NCBI GenBank assembly: GCA_017464475.1
Contig: JAFTZQ010000005.1
Coordinates: forward strand, 1-64,000
Length of the DNA: 64,000 nt
Reading direction: 5' to 3'
DNA from: Paludibacteraceae bacterium
GTDB taxonomy: Bacteria > Bacteroidota > Bacteroidia > Bacteroidales > Paludibacteraceae
The position numbers and the translations under genes are program-made. Positions 32,719 through 41,234 of the stretch are shown here, in pieces; the first letter of the stretch is position 1, and the number at the start of each line of letters is the position of its first letter. The notes beneath the pieces are model-generated. The model searched no databases. It was given only the letters and a program-made list of their open reading frames with translations, and was not told the origin of the DNA.

Positions 32719-32910
32719 ATGAAAAAAATGCTTCTTATCGTAGCTGTTGCACTCGCTGCAATGAGCTGCGGCAACAAGTGCTGCGACAAAAAATGCGCAG
32801 AGAAAGAGTGCTGCAAAGATAGCGTTGCATGCTGCCAGAAGGCAGACAGCGCTGCTTGCTGTGCAGAGGCTCCCGCAGAGGCTCCTGTTGAGGCTCCGGC
32901 TGGTGAGTAA
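32719..32910 (+). CDS. Cysteine-rich small lipoprotein
   Basis: 63 residues. The signal MKKMLLIVAVALAAMSC parallels the previous gene. After the lipobox cysteine there are nine more cysteines in about 30 residues, four of them as CC pairs (NKCCDKKCAEKECCKDSVAC and ADSAACC), followed by an A/P/E-rich tail. The spacing suggests metal or disulphide binding; a scavenging or storage role for a metal ion is a guess. The promoter is shared with the previous gene, 41 bases upstream of this start. A terminator-like hairpin follows at 32951. I know no family for it. Confidence 0.85.
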   Translation: MKKMLLIVAVALAAMSCGNKCCDKKCAEKECCKDSVACCQKADSAACCAEAPAEAPVEAPAGE

Positions 32911-32950
32911 TCGCTTGTTGCTCATCGAGCGGTTTCCTAACGAAACCGAC

Positions 32951-32985
32951 AAAAGAAGCGACGCTTTCGCGCCGCTTTCTTTTTG
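32951..32985 (+). terminator. Terminator after the lipoprotein genes
   Basis: AGAAGCG and CGCTTTCT form an imperfect GC-rich hairpin around CTTTCG, followed by TTTTTG. Confidence 0.7.
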
Positions 32986-33078
32986 TCTATATAGTATATT
33001 ACTATACACTATACACTTTCTCGATTAGATTAGCAATGCAAATTTTTGACTAATAAAAAATTTTTTTATGTTTATTGC

Positions 33079-33197
33079 TTTTGAAGGCTTTTACTCGGAG
33101 AGTTGCGGAGTTTGATGGTAAAAACTATCCGAAAGCTTGCTTGCGAGGAGTTTTTACCAGCAAAGTACGTGAGAGCGAAGCTCAAAAGCCTTCAAAA
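33079..33197. repeat. Multibranched palindromic element A, copy 2
   Basis: The same outer 14-base arms as copy 1. Internal hairpins are ACTC-GGA-GAGT and GAGC-GAA-GCTC. It lies between the convergent lipoprotein and gpmI genes, within 55 bases of the gpmI stop. Confidence 0.9.
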
Positions 33198-33251
33198 GGG
33201 TTTTATATGTTTTTTTCTTAAAATTATCGCAACACTACTATTTCCTAATCA

Positions 33252-34787
33252 TTAGTCCTTAATTAGGCATCTTCCCGTCATCTCCTTCGGCTGCTCGATG
33301 CCCATGATGTGGCATAGCGACGGAGCTACGTCCGCGAGGATACCGTCCTCTACGTGCGCGTCCGTGTGATCCTTACTGATATACACGAACGGAACCGGAT
33401 TCAGCGAGTGAGCCGTATTAGGCGTGCCGTCCGGATTGATCGCATAGTCGCAGTTGCCGTGATCGGCAATGACGATGATCTCATATCCGTTCTCCAGAGC
33501 TGCCTCAATCACCTTGTGCGAGCACTCGTCGATGCACTTCACCGCTTTCTCGATAGCTTCATACACACCCGTGTGACCGATCATGTCGCCGTTCGCGAAA
33601 TTGAGGGTGATATAGTCGAATTTCTGCGTCTTGATAGCTGCCACCAGCGCTTCCGTCACTTCCGGAGCACTCATCTCCGGCTTCAGGTCGTACGTCGGCA
33701 CTTTCGGACTCGGAATCAATATGCGCTCCTCGCCCGGGTATTCTGCCTCGCGACCGCCGTTGAAGAAGAACGTCACATGTGCGAACTTCTCCGTCTCCGC
33801 AATACGCAGCTGTTTCATTCCCAACCGGCTTACTACCTCGCCTAACGTGTTCTCCACGTTCTCTTTCGGGAACAGGATATGCAGCCCTTGGAACGAGCTG
33901 TCGTACGGCGTCATGCAGCAGTAATGCAGTCCCTTGATAGTCTTCATTCCTTGCTCCGGCATGTCTTGCTGGGTCAGAACGATCGTGATCTCTTTCGCGC
34001 GGTCGTTGCGGTAGTTGAAGAAAATCACTACATCGCCTTCTGCAATCCGTCCGTCGCAATTCGCGTTCACCAGCGGCTCCATGAACTCATCCGTGTCCTT
34101 ATGCTCCTCCGTATGGCGGTCGTAGCAACCTTGCACAGCGGCTACCATGTCGGTCTCCTCACGTCCGATGCCGTTCACCAGCTGGTCATACGCCACTTTG
34201 ATGCGCTCCCAGCGCTTGTCGCGGTCCATCGCATAGAAACGACCGATGATAGAAGCGATATGTGCGCCGTTTGCGTCGCATACTTTCTGCAGGTCGGCTA
34301 CAAACCCTTTGCCGCTACGCGGATCGGTGTCACGGCCGTCCATGAAACAGTGTACGAAGGTCTTCTCTGCCACGCCGTACTCTTTCGCGATCTCCACCAA
34401 CTTGAACAAGTGGTCCAGCGAACTATGCACGCCGCCGGTGGAGCACAGACCCATGATATGCAGTTTCTTGCCTGCTGCCTGCGCGGCTTTGTAAGCGGCA
34501 ATAATCTCCGGGTTCTGCATGATCGAATTGTCGCGGATAGAGCGGTTGATCTTCACCAGATCCTGATACACTACGCGACCGGCACCGATATTCAGGTGTC
34601 CCACCTCACTGTTACCCATCTGTCCGTCCGGCAGACCTACATTCTCCCCGCTCGCCTGTAACTGCGAATGGGGGTATTTGGCCAACAGCGCATCCCAGTG
34701 CGGTGTCGGCGTGCAGCTGATCACATCGGATTTGCTCTTGTCACCGATGCCCCAGCCGTCTAAAATCATCAATAATGCTTTACTCAT
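33252..34787 (-). CDS. gpmI: 2,3-bisphosphoglycerate-independent phosphoglycerate mutase
   Basis: 511 residues, normal for the family. The N-terminal [11 protein letters not shown] gives metal-site residues, and the catalytic serine is S60 in [11 protein letters not shown]. Further blocks are [33 protein letters not shown] and ADHGNCD, as in alkaline-phosphatase-superfamily mutases needing manganese. It interconverts 3- and 2-phosphoglycerate in glycolysis. It has no visible promoter of the usual type and follows 10 bases after the gene at 34799, so it may be transcribed with it. Confidence 0.97.
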   Translation of the reverse strand: MSKALLMILDGWGIGDKSKSDVISCTPTPHWDALLAKYPHSQLQASGENVGLPDGQMGNSEVGHLNIGAGRVVYQDLVKINRSIRDNSIMQNPEIIAAYKAAQAAGKKLHIMGLCSTGGVHSSLDHLFKLVEIAKEYGVAEKTFVHCFMDGRDTDPRSGKGFVADLQKVCDANGAHIASIIGRFYAMDRDKRWERIKVAYDQLVNGIGREETDMVAAVQGCYDRHTEEHKDTDEFMEPLVNANCDGRIAEGDVVIFFNYRNDRAKEITIVLTQQDMPEQGMKTIKGLHYCCMTPYDSSFQGLHILFPKENVENTLGEVVSRLGMKQLRIAETEKFAHVTFFFNGGREAEYPGEERILIPSPKVPTYDLKPEMSAPEVTEALVAAIKTQKFDYITLNFANGDMIGHTGVYEAIEKAVKCIDECSHKVIEAALENGYEIIVIADHGNCDYAINPDGTPNTAHSLNPVPFVYISKDHTDAHVEDGILADVAPSLCHIMGIEQPKEMTGRCLIKD

Positions 34788-34798
34788 ATGGATATGTT

Positions 34799-35251
34799 TT
34801 AAAATACTTTTATTACTCCCTTGTCGTTGTAATAACGTTCTATCTGAGCTTTCGGATTTGTGCCAAAATTAACCAGTATGGCTATCGGCCATCCTGTTGC
34901 TCGTAAGTACCCGAATGTTTGATAGCGTTCTTTGGCTGTCAAACCGCTCAATGCCTTACATTCAATAATTACCTTCTCTGTCGCATTCTCCACTACCAGA
35001 TCCATTTTCAGATATGCTTTCATTTCTCTGCCGCGATATACGGGGTGAAATTCCTGCTCCTTGTGAATGGTAAAATGGTTGGCATGTAGTTCGGTGGTTA
35101 ATGCTTCCTGATATATGTATTCGGGTAATCCCGGACCCAGTTGTTTGTGTACTTCGTGCATGCAGCCGATAATCCTGTAGCATGATTGTATCAGTTCCTG
35201 TCGTCTGGGCTCCTCTACTATCTGTATACTTTCTCTATCGTGTGCCTGCAT
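34799..35251 (-). CDS. GxxExxY-type PD-(D/E)XK family protein
   Basis: 150 residues. [10 protein letters not shown] holds the name motif (G-L-P-E-Y-I-Y), and [20 protein letters not shown] supplies Asp, Glu and Lys of a PD-(D/E)XK nuclease-like core. The family is common in Bacteroidota as single genes near tRNAs, repeats or housekeeping genes; its function is unknown. The product has no signal peptide. It lies just upstream of gpmI on the same strand. Confidence 0.88.
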   Translation of the reverse strand: MQAHDRESIQIVEEPRRQELIQSCYRIIGCMHEVHKQLGPGLPEYIYQEALTTELHANHFTIHKEQEFHPVYRGREMKAYLKMDLVVENATEKVIIECKALSGLTAKERYQTFGYLRATGWPIAILVNFGTNPKAQIERYYNDKGVIKVF

Positions 35252-35258
35252 AAGTAAA

Positions 35259-35442
35259 TATTTTTGTCATTTTGTAAGGGCGCAGCCCGCATTTTTGTCA
35301 GCAGCCAATCGAGAGACTATCCAAGTCGCTCGATAGAGGGTGACAGGCTGTTAAAGGCGCTGCAAACTTGCTTGCGGGCGCATTTGGCAGGCTGTTGCAC
35401 TCAGGAGCCGTGTAGGCTCGGTAGGCTGCGCATTTTCGATTT
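35259..35442 (+). repeat. Element E, copy 1 (divergent type)
   Basis: It begins ATTTTTGTCATTTTGTAAGG and ends GCATTTTCGATT, the ends of the E family. The first hairpin is GGGC-GCA-GCCC and the last GAGCC-GTGTA-GGCTC. The middle contains ATCGAG/CTCGAT and CTTGCTTGC. It sits between the GxxExxY gene start and the smpB stop. Confidence 0.75.
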
Positions 35443-35469
35443 GTTACTTTACCTTCTGATAACTTTCAT

Positions 35470-35943
35470 CTAATATCTGATGGCTGACAGCTGACGGCTG
35501 ACAGCCGCCATTTGCCGTTTGTCATCTGCCTCACGCAGGCTCTGCCGCTTGTCGTACGTGTGCTTGCCTTGGCAGAGAGCGATCTCCATCTTCGCCAACC
35601 CTTTCTCGTTGATGAAAAGCACCAGCGGAATAATCGTCTTGCCGGTGTCCTTGGTTGCTTTTTCCAGTTTGCGTATCTCGCGCCGTTGCAGCAGCAGCTT
35701 GCGGTCGCGTTTGGCTTCGTGGTTGGCATAACTGCCAAAACGGTATTCGGAGATATGCATCTGTTTGACGTATATCTCGCCGTGTTCTATCGCGCACCAT
35801 GAATCCACCAGCGAAGCTTTACCCTCGCGGATCGATTTGATCTCTGTGCCGAATAGTTGAATACCTGCCGTGTAACGGTCCAGGATGATATATTCAAACT
35901 TAGCTTTCTTGTTCAGTATCCGTATGTCGCTCTTCTTCCTCAT
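35470..35943 (-). CDS. smpB: SsrA-binding protein SmpB with repeat-encoded tail
   Basis: 157 residues. The beta-barrel RNA-binding core ([39 protein letters not shown]) and the conserved [18 protein letters not shown] are intact, so it should deliver tmRNA to stalled ribosomes. After that the last 13 residues ([12 protein letters not shown]) are encoded by an NNCTGAN heptanucleotide array (35476-35512) rather than the usual basic tail. In SmpB the C-terminal tail enters the empty mRNA channel, so this replacement is functionally interesting. Whether trans-translation is affected is not known. Confidence 0.95.
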   Translation of the reverse strand: MRKKSDIRILNKKAKFEYIILDRYTAGIQLFGTEIKSIREGKASLVDSWCAIEHGEIYVKQMHISEYRFGSYANHEAKRDRKLLLQRREIRKLEKATKDTGKTIIPLVLFINEKGLAKMEIALCQGKHTYDKRQSLREADDKRQMAAVSRQLSAIRY

Positions 35944-36015
35944 TCTCTTCCTCCTTCTCTCCCTCCTTCCGAGTAATTTCCTAGGTGAAAGAAAAATTTT
36001 ATTTATGTTTATTGC

Positions 36016-36135
36016 TTTTGAAGGCTTTTACTCGTAGAGTTGCGGAGTTTGGGGATAAAAACTATCCGGGAGTTTACTCACAAGGAGTTTTTAGCAACAA
36101 AGTACGCATAGCGCTCTGCGCTAAAGCCTTTAAAA
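36016..36135. repeat. Multibranched palindromic element A, copy 3
   Basis: Outer arms TTTTGAAGGCTTT and AAAGCCTTTAAAA pair with one G-T wobble. Internal hairpins are ACTC-GTA-GAGT, GAGT-TT-ACTC and AGCGC-TCT-GCGCT, the last replacing GAGC-GAA-GCTC of copies 1 and 2. It lies between smpB and the GldE-like stop. Confidence 0.88.
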
Positions 36136-36163
36136 GTGTTTATCTATGTTTATGTTCTTAAAA

Positions 36164-37279
36164 TTATTCTGTTTCCTGTCCCTTGTCACTTGGTACTTTG
36201 TCACTTGGTACTTTGTCACTTAGTCCCTTGTCACTTGGTACTTTCTTATATTTCTTCTGCCGTTGCTCCCAACGCTCGCGGGCATACTGCTGCATGTCGA
36301 TCACGGTGTCGTTCTCGTCGATGATCTCCAGACCGAAGATCGTCTCGATAATATCCTCCAGCGTCAGGATGCCAACGAACATACCATATTCGTCGATCAC
36401 TTGCGCAATCTGGCTCTTCTGCTTCAGCATGCTGTCGAAGATCGTACCGAGCGTCAGGTCTTGGTCGAACGCCGGCAGCGGTCGCTTGATACTGCCTAAA
36501 GTCTTGCGGAAATGGTCTTCCGTCAGATCCTCCAGCGCGTCGTTGCGCAGGATATAACCCGTGATATACTCCGGCGACTCAGGCTTGTACAGCGGAATAC
36601 GCGAGAAATGGTCGTATTCGTCGGAGTCGTAATAAGCGCGAAGCGTCATGTTCTCCGGCGCGATCTTCGCTACCACGCGCGGCGTCATCACGTCGTACGC
36701 ATGGATGCTGTCCAGACGCATCAGATTAGAGAATATCTTGTTCTCGTCCTCATCAACCACACCTTCCTCTTCGCCCACATTCACCATCGACAGCACTTCC
36801 TCACGGCTCACCGATGGCTCGTCTTCCTTGTCGGGGAACATGCGGGTGATCAGCTCTATCAGCCATACAAACGGGTATAGCACGATGATCAGTACGCGTA
36901 TCATACGCGCCGTGAAACCCATCAACTCGCGCCAGTGCGTCGTGCCGATCCGTTTCGGGATGATCTCCGAGAATACGAGTATCAGGATCGTAGTGAGGGC
37001 GGAAACGAGTCCGAACCATTTGGAGCCGAAGAGGATCGTCGCTTGCGAACCCACGCCCGCGGCACCGATGGTGTTCGCTATCGTATTCAGAGACAGAATA
37101 GCCGCCAGAGGACGACCCGTGTTCTCCTTGTAACTGCTCATCAGTTTAGCGGGCGCATAGCCCTCTTCTTCACGTAGATTGATATAGCTCAGCGAGGTAC
37201 TCATCAGTACCGACTCCAGCACGGAGCACAGGAAACTGATCGTCATCGACCCGAGTAAAAATAGCAAAAGTAATCCCAT
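36164..37279 (-). CDS. GldE-like CNNM/CBS-domain membrane protein
   Basis: 371 residues. The CNNM/DUF21 domain has three to four membrane spans (LLLLFLLGSMTISFLCSVLE, GFTARMIRVLIIVLYPFVWL) with a conserved proline-containing IVFSEIIPKRIG-type segment. Two CBS domains (YDVMTPRVVAKIAPENMTLR; QIAQVIDEYGMFVGILTLED) follow. The family includes magnesium/cobalt efflux proteins and gliding-linked GldE. The CorC-type C-terminal domain is absent. The C-terminal tail (KVPSDKGLSDKVPSDK) is encoded by 15-base tandem units (CACTTGGTACTTTGT) and looks like extra sequence. Confidence 0.9.
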   Translation of the reverse strand: MGLLLLFLLGSMTISFLCSVLESVLMSTSLSYINLREEEGYAPAKLMSSYKENTGRPLAAILSLNTIANTIGAAGVGSQATILFGSKWFGLVSALTTILILVFSEIIPKRIGTTHWRELMGFTARMIRVLIIVLYPFVWLIELITRMFPDKEDEPSVSREEVLSMVNVGEEEGVVDEDENKIFSNLMRLDSIHAYDVMTPRVVAKIAPENMTLRAYYDSDEYDHFSRIPLYKPESPEYITGYILRNDALEDLTEDHFRKTLGSIKRPLPAFDQDLTLGTIFDSMLKQKSQIAQVIDEYGMFVGILTLEDIIETIFGLEIIDENDTVIDMQQYARERWEQRQKKYKKVPSDKGLSDKVPSDKVPSDKGQETE

Positions 37280-37296
37280 ATATTTCTAAAAACGCT

Positions 37297-37305
37297 GCAA
37301 AATTA
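37297..37305 (-). promoter_or_regulatory. -7 box of the GldE-like gene
   Basis: The minus strand reads TAATTTTGC 18 bases before the ATG at 37279. No clear TTTG box. Confidence 0.6.
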
Positions 37306-37526
37306 CTACAAAAATTGCACATACGCAAGTATTTTAGCGATAAATTTTAGCAAAATAGAATTTATTCTATTGTTTTGTGTTCGTTTTTGACCTCATTTGT
37401 CGCTCTGCCTTGCGTATGTCCGGCAAGACGCGAACGTACTTTCGGAGGGTACCCGCCCCGAAGGGGAAGGGGCGTGCCGAAATTACTATAAAAATCGACA
37501 TAAAAAAGATTTTTCTTCGTGCGCGC

Positions 37527-37558
37527 TTGCATATTTCAATTTTTTGTTGTAATTTTGC
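37527..37558 (+). promoter_or_regulatory. Promoter of the DUF5606 gene
   Basis: TTGC (37527-37530) and TAATTTTGC (37550-37558) are 19 bases apart on the plus strand. Confidence 0.7.
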
Positions 37559-37588
37559 AGCCGATTTCGAAAAAAGAACAGGAAACTT

Positions 37589-38014
37589 ATGACAAAATTG
37601 ACGGAAATACTGGCAATCACCGGCAAGCCGGGTTTGTATCGTTTGGTTAGTCGCGGCAATAACATGCTGATTGTGGAGAGTCTGGTGGACGGCAAGCGGA
37701 TGCCGACTTATGCGCGCGACAAGATCGTTGCCCTCAGCGATGTATCGATGTTCACCGACGCGGACGACATTGCGCTCCACGAGGTCCTCACCAATGCCGG
37801 CAAGAAAGAGGGACTCAAGCCCGTTGCGCTTGACCCGAAAAAAGCATCCAATGCGGAGCTGCAGGCTTGGTTTGACGAAGTCCTTCCTAACTGGGACCGC
37901 GACCGCGTCTATCCTTCCGACATCCGCAAACTCATCCAATGGTACAACATCCTCATTAACGCAGGAATTACGGACTTTAAGATCGAAGAAGAATCTGAAG
38001 AATCTGAAGGCTGA
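37589..38014 (+). CDS. DUF5606 family protein
   Basis: 141 residues. The N-terminal domain (LTEILAITGKPGLYRLVSRG, MLIVESLVDGKRMPTYARDK) and the C-terminal helical half (WDRDRVYPSDIRKLIQWYNI) match a conserved Bacteroidota family with no known function. An acidic tail (EEESEESEG) ends it. It precedes nif3 on the same strand; the gap between is a heptamer array (38005-38100). Cytosolic. The conservation suggests a housekeeping role. Confidence 0.92.
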   Translation: MTKLTEILAITGKPGLYRLVSRGNNMLIVESLVDGKRMPTYARDKIVALSDVSMFTDADDIALHEVLTNAGKKEGLKPVALDPKKASNAELQAWFDEVLPNWDRDRVYPSDIRKLIQWYNILINAGITDFKIEEESEESEG

Positions 38015-38100
38015 TTGCTGAAGGCTGACTTCTGCCATCTGACAGCTGATTTCTGACGGCTGACAGCTGACCGCTGAAAGCTTGGACGCTGACCGCTGAA
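38005..38100. repeat. Heptanucleotide array between DUF5606 and Nif3
   Basis: GGCTGAT, TGCTGAA, GGCTGAC, TTCTGCC, ATCTGAC and so on, in steps of seven, run right up to the nif3 start codon. The array begins at the stop of the upstream gene. Confidence 0.9.
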
Positions 38101-38963
38101 TGCTTTTAAAAAGCATTATTGATAGCATAGAATCTGTAGCGCCACGGAGTGCCCAGGAGTCTTGGGATAACTCGGGAATGCAGGTAGGTGACACGGGACG
38201 GGACATTCAGTCTGTCCTCTTGACCACAGATGTGACAACAGATGTGGTCGATGAAGCTATTATGCTCGGTTGCCAATTGATTATCTCTCATCACCCCTTA
38301 TTGTTTCATGGTCTGAAGCAGGTCTGCGGTCAGACGCCGCAGGCGCGTATCGTCGAGAAAGCGATCAAGCACGATATAGCGATCTATTCGGCGCACACCT
38401 CCCTCGACTCCGTCCCCGGCGGCATCAACACCCGCCTTGCAGATATCTTGGGGCTTCAGGACTACCGTATCTTACAGCCCTCCGGGCGGTCTAACAGCGC
38501 AAGCGGTCTATCAGGCAACGCCGGTCTAACAGCGCAAGCGGTCGGTTTAGGTGTCATCGGTTCGTTCCCCGAACCCATGCCCTTTGACTCCTTTTTAAAA
38601 CACGTACGCGCGCGCCTGCACACCACGTACATCCGCTACACCCTCCCCAAAACGCAATCTTCGAATCTTCAAATCTTCGAATCTTCGAATCTTCGAATCT
38701 CCAAGGTTGCTCTCTGCGGCGGCAGCGGCGCGGAGTTCATTCCGGAAGCGATAGCGCAGGGCGCGGATGTGTACTTGACGGCGGATGTGAAGTATCATGA
38801 GTTCCAGGAGGCGGATGGTCGGATTGCGATAGTGGACATTGACCATTGGGTCAGCGAGAAGCATGCCCGTGACATCTTCCGTGACCTCCTTGCCCCCCTT
38901 GCTCCCCAAGGTCTCACCTGCTACATCAGCGAAAAAGACCACACTCCCATTCATATATACTAA
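38100..38963 (+). CDS. Nif3-like dinuclear metal protein (YbgI family)
   Basis: 287 residues. Family motifs are present: ISHHPLLFHG (two metal histidines), AHTSLDSVPGGIN and TADVKYHEFQEA, plus a late HWVSEKHARD. The family forms toroidal hexamers with a dinuclear metal centre; the substrate is unsettled (GTP cyclohydrolase-like). Two in-frame insertions look repeat-derived. One is SNSASGLSGNAGLTAQAVGL, made from a doubled CGGTCTAACAGCGCAAGCGG. The other is SSNLQIFESSNLRIS, from CGAATCTT units (38657-38700). The start abuts the heptamer array. It is followed by the zinc-ribbon protein gene, its usual neighbour in Bacteroidales. Confidence 0.92.
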   Translation: MLLKSIIDSIESVAPRSAQESWDNSGMQVGDTGRDIQSVLLTTDVTTDVVDEAIMLGCQLIISHHPLLFHGLKQVCGQTPQARIVEKAIKHDIAIYSAHTSLDSVPGGINTRLADILGLQDYRILQPSGRSNSASGLSGNAGLTAQAVGLGVIGSFPEPMPFDSFLKHVRARLHTTYIRYTLPKTQSSNLQIFESSNLRISKVALCGGSGAEFIPEAIAQGADVYLTADVKYHEFQEADGRIAIVDIDHWVSEKHARDIFRDLLAPLAPQGLTCYISEKDHTPIHIY

Positions 38964-39073
38964 AAGAAATATCTGTTTAATTTGTTTAATTTGTGAACTA
39001 AAAATAATTTTTGGTAAATTTTTGATAATTAATGATCCGCATGGTATTTTCTTTATTTTCCATCCCGCAGGGA

Positions 39074-39218
39074 TATTTTTGTAAGGCGGAAGTACGGCAC
39101 TATTGAGTGCCGGACGAAGTATAAGCGAACAAAGGCGGGCATTGTGCTTGCACAAAAGAACGGCTTTGGGCGATTAGACTAAGGCGCATAGAGCGCCGAA
39201 TCGCCGCATTTTCGATTT
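39074..39218 (+). repeat. Element E, copy 2
   Basis: ATTTTTGTAAGGCGG at the left and CGCATTTTCGATTT at the right. Terminal hairpins CGGCAC/GTGCCG (loop TATTGA) and GGCGC/GCGCC. The middle has GTGC-TT-GCAC. A 40-base stretch with CCGCATGGTATTTTCTTT precedes it (39032-39073) and is shared with copy 7. It lies in the leader of the zinc-ribbon gene and fills most of the 38964-39260 gap. Confidence 0.85.
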
Positions 39219-39260
39219 ATTAAAATAAATATAGAATACTAACTAAAATTAATTAATATT

Positions 39261-39992
39261 ATGGCTAAAAGAGAATTAACAATCGAGGAGAAACTCAAAG
39301 TCCTCTATGATTTGCAACAAGTCGATTCCAAGATCGACGAACTACGTACCCTCGCGGGCGAACTGCCCCAGGAAGTGAAGGATATGGCAGACGAAGTGGA
39401 AGGTCTCAAGACCCGTCTCGTCAATATCGAGAATGACATCAAAGAGTGCGAAACCCAGATCTCGGACCACCGCGTGCGCACCGAGAACGCCAACGCCTCT
39501 ATCTCCCGTTACCGCGAGCAGCAGAACACTGTCCGCAACAACCGCGAGTTCGACAACCTCAACAAGGAGATCGAATACCAGGAGCTGGAGATCGAAGCAT
39601 CGCAGCGCAAAATCAAGCACTATACAGCGGAGCTGGAAGCGCGTCAGGCAGAGAAAGCGAAAACGATCAAGGACATTGAGGAGCGTACCGTTGACCTGAA
39701 CCAGAAGCGTTCGGAACTCGACCAGATCTTGGCGGAGACCAAAGCGGAAACCGAAGCACTCGTGCTCAAAGCCGGTGAATTGGAGAAGAAGATCGACGAT
39801 CGTCTGCTGACCGCCTTCAAGCGTATTCGTAAGAATGCCCGCAACGGTCTGGCTGTTGTGAAGATCGAGCGCGACTCTTGCGGCGGTTGCCACGCGAAGA
39901 TACCTGCTCAGAGCCAGTTGGATATCCGCACCCGCAAACGTATTATTCCGTGCGAGTTCTGCGGCCGTATCCTCGTGGACGCAGATATGTAA
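39261..39992 (+). CDS. Coiled-coil protein with C-terminal zinc ribbon
   Basis: 243 residues. A long coiled coil (about residues 10-185, with ISDHRVRTENANASISRYRE and KRSELDQILAETKAETEALV) leads to the zinc ribbon CGGCHAKIPAQSQL ... CEFCGRILVD at the C-terminus (four cysteines in two pairs). This is the CT398/DUF164-type family, often coupled to Nif3 and flagellar or secretion genes in other bacteria; its exact role is not known. Element E copy 2 lies in its leader and element A copy 4 follows. Confidence 0.93.
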   Translation: MAKRELTIEEKLKVLYDLQQVDSKIDELRTLAGELPQEVKDMADEVEGLKTRLVNIENDIKECETQISDHRVRTENANASISRYREQQNTVRNNREFDNLNKEIEYQELEIEASQRKIKHYTAELEARQAEKAKTIKDIEERTVDLNQKRSELDQILAETKAETEALVLKAGELEKKIDDRLLTAFKRIRKNARNGLAVVKIERDSCGGCHAKIPAQSQLDIRTRKRIIPCEFCGRILVDADM

Positions 39993-40053
39993 TCAAAACA
40001 CATTGTGTTTCTGCGCTACGATCTGATTTGAAAATGTTTTTTATGTTTATTGC

Positions 40054-40173
40054 TTTTGAAGGCTTTTACTCGCAGAGTTGCGGAGTTTGTTGTTAAAAAC
40101 TATCTGTGAGCTTGTTCACAAGGAGTTTTTAGCAGCAAAGTACGCATAGCGCTTTGCGCTAAAGCCTTCAAAA
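40054..40173. repeat. Multibranched palindromic element A, copy 4
   Basis: Outer arms as in copies 1-2. Internal hairpins ACTC-GCA-GAGT, TGTGA-GCTTGT-TCACA and AGCGC-TTT-GCGCT. It lies between the convergent zinc-ribbon and CPBP genes, directly at the CPBP stop. Confidence 0.9.
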
Positions 40174-40178
40174 GGGTT

Positions 40179-41210
40179 TTATGGGTTTTTGTCTATAGAT
40201 AATACTCGAATCAGCCAAAGCAACCCGCAAACGGCAGCAAGGCTGATCAAGCCCACCCACCATGTATCGCCGGCACCTATCGTGTCGGCGATGCTTTTTT
40301 CTGCCTCCTGAAGGCTGACATCTGACATCTGAAGGCTGACATCTGACGGCTGAAGGCTGAAGGCTGACATCTGAAGGCTGACATCTGACTGCTGATAGCT
40401 GACCTCTGACGGCTTACTGCTGACGGCTGAAATCTGATAGCTAATCACGGCTATGCCGTTATTCGTCAAGTGCATGACGATCGGTACCCAAAGCGAACCC
40501 GTCCATGCCAGCACGTAGCCGAACATAGCGCCCATCAGCATCCGTGGCACAAACCCATAAAACTGCACATGTATAGCCGAGAAAATAAATGCCGTCACCC
40601 ATATAGCCACATGCGTCTTTCGACTTCCTCCCTCCCTTGAGGGGAGGGTCGGGGTGGGGTTATTGGGGTTATTTGATGTACTTCCAATCACCCCCTGCAG
40701 CACCCCTCGAAAACTCATCTCTTCCGCCAAAGCCGGCAGAAGCGCCATTAGACCGATATTGACCAGCAATCCGCCCAAACTGTCTGCTTGCAAGAACCGC
40801 TCCGTCAAAACCGTTGCCTCCTCTTCCCGCGCTTTCATCCATTCGATCGTCCCTCTGGACCAGTCACTATTCGCCAATAACCAGTCTAAGAACCGGCTGT
40901 TCAGATCCGCCAGCAGGTTAATCGCCGGAATGGCGCATACCATGGTCGCTATAGCGATAGCAAAAATCTGCCAACTCGCGCCGCGGTCCATCTGCAGCCA
41001 CCGGAAGGGCTTATGATCGCTCTCCCACAGCCATGCGCAAAACAGCGGCGGTAGCAAAAATGTTGCACATGTTTGCAACATCTGTAACCATTTCAAACTC
41101 TCCGTACTCTGTTCTCCGCGCCATCCGATGATCCATATTCCCATCGCCACCAGCGTCAGGCCTGCCATCACCCCCAACCACGTCACTATCTGTACAAATT
41201 TCCGTTTCAT
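40179..41210 (-). CDS. CPBP-family intramembrane metalloprotease
   Basis: 343 residues. The motif EEMSFRGVLQ (two Glu and an Arg), a later FSAIHVQFYGF (His) and HLTNNGIAV (His) define the active site of CAAX-protease/bacteriocin-processing (Abi) enzymes. There are about eight hydrophobic spans. The substrate is unknown. Two repeat-derived segments are seen: STSNNPNNPTPTLPSREGG, from a C/G-rich hairpin unit (40629-40672), and a C-terminal stretch of seven-residue repeats (PSEVSYQQSDVSLQMSAF ...) from a 135-base heptanucleotide array (40308-40442). The leader of about 400 bases crosses the left inverted-repeat arm and element E copy 3. Confidence 0.92.
   Translation of the reverse strand: MKRKFVQIVTWLGVMAGLTLVAMGIWIIGWRGEQSTESLKWLQMLQTCATFLLPPLFCAWLWESDHKPFRWLQMDRGASWQIFAIAIATMVCAIPAINLLADLNSRFLDWLLANSDWSRGTIEWMKAREEEATVLTERFLQADSLGGLLVNIGLMALLPALAEEMSFRGVLQGVIGSTSNNPNNPTPTLPSREGGSRKTHVAIWVTAFIFSAIHVQFYGFVPRMLMGAMFGYVLAWTGSLWVPIVMHLTNNGIAVISYQISAVSSKPSEVSYQQSDVSLQMSAFSLQPSDVSLQMSDVSLQEAEKSIADTIGAGDTWWVGLISLAAVCGLLWLIRVLSIDKNP
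40308..40442. repeat. Long in-frame heptanucleotide array in the CPBP gene
   Basis: At least 18 units of the type ATCTGAC, ATCTGAA, GGCTGAC and GGCTGAA in steps of seven, read as LQPSDVS-type residues. It is the longest array of this class in the window. Confidence 0.92.
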
Positions 41211-41234
41211 ACTATATTAATTTTGTTATTAGTA

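Noticed and set aside
37367-38206. A 279-codon minus-strand frame over DUF5606
   Set aside because: It is antisense to the DUF5606 gene and reads through the heptamer array; the plus-strand protein is a known family with its own promoter.
40308-40442. Possible CRISPR-like array
   Set aside because: The units are 7 bases with no spacers and no cas genes are present.
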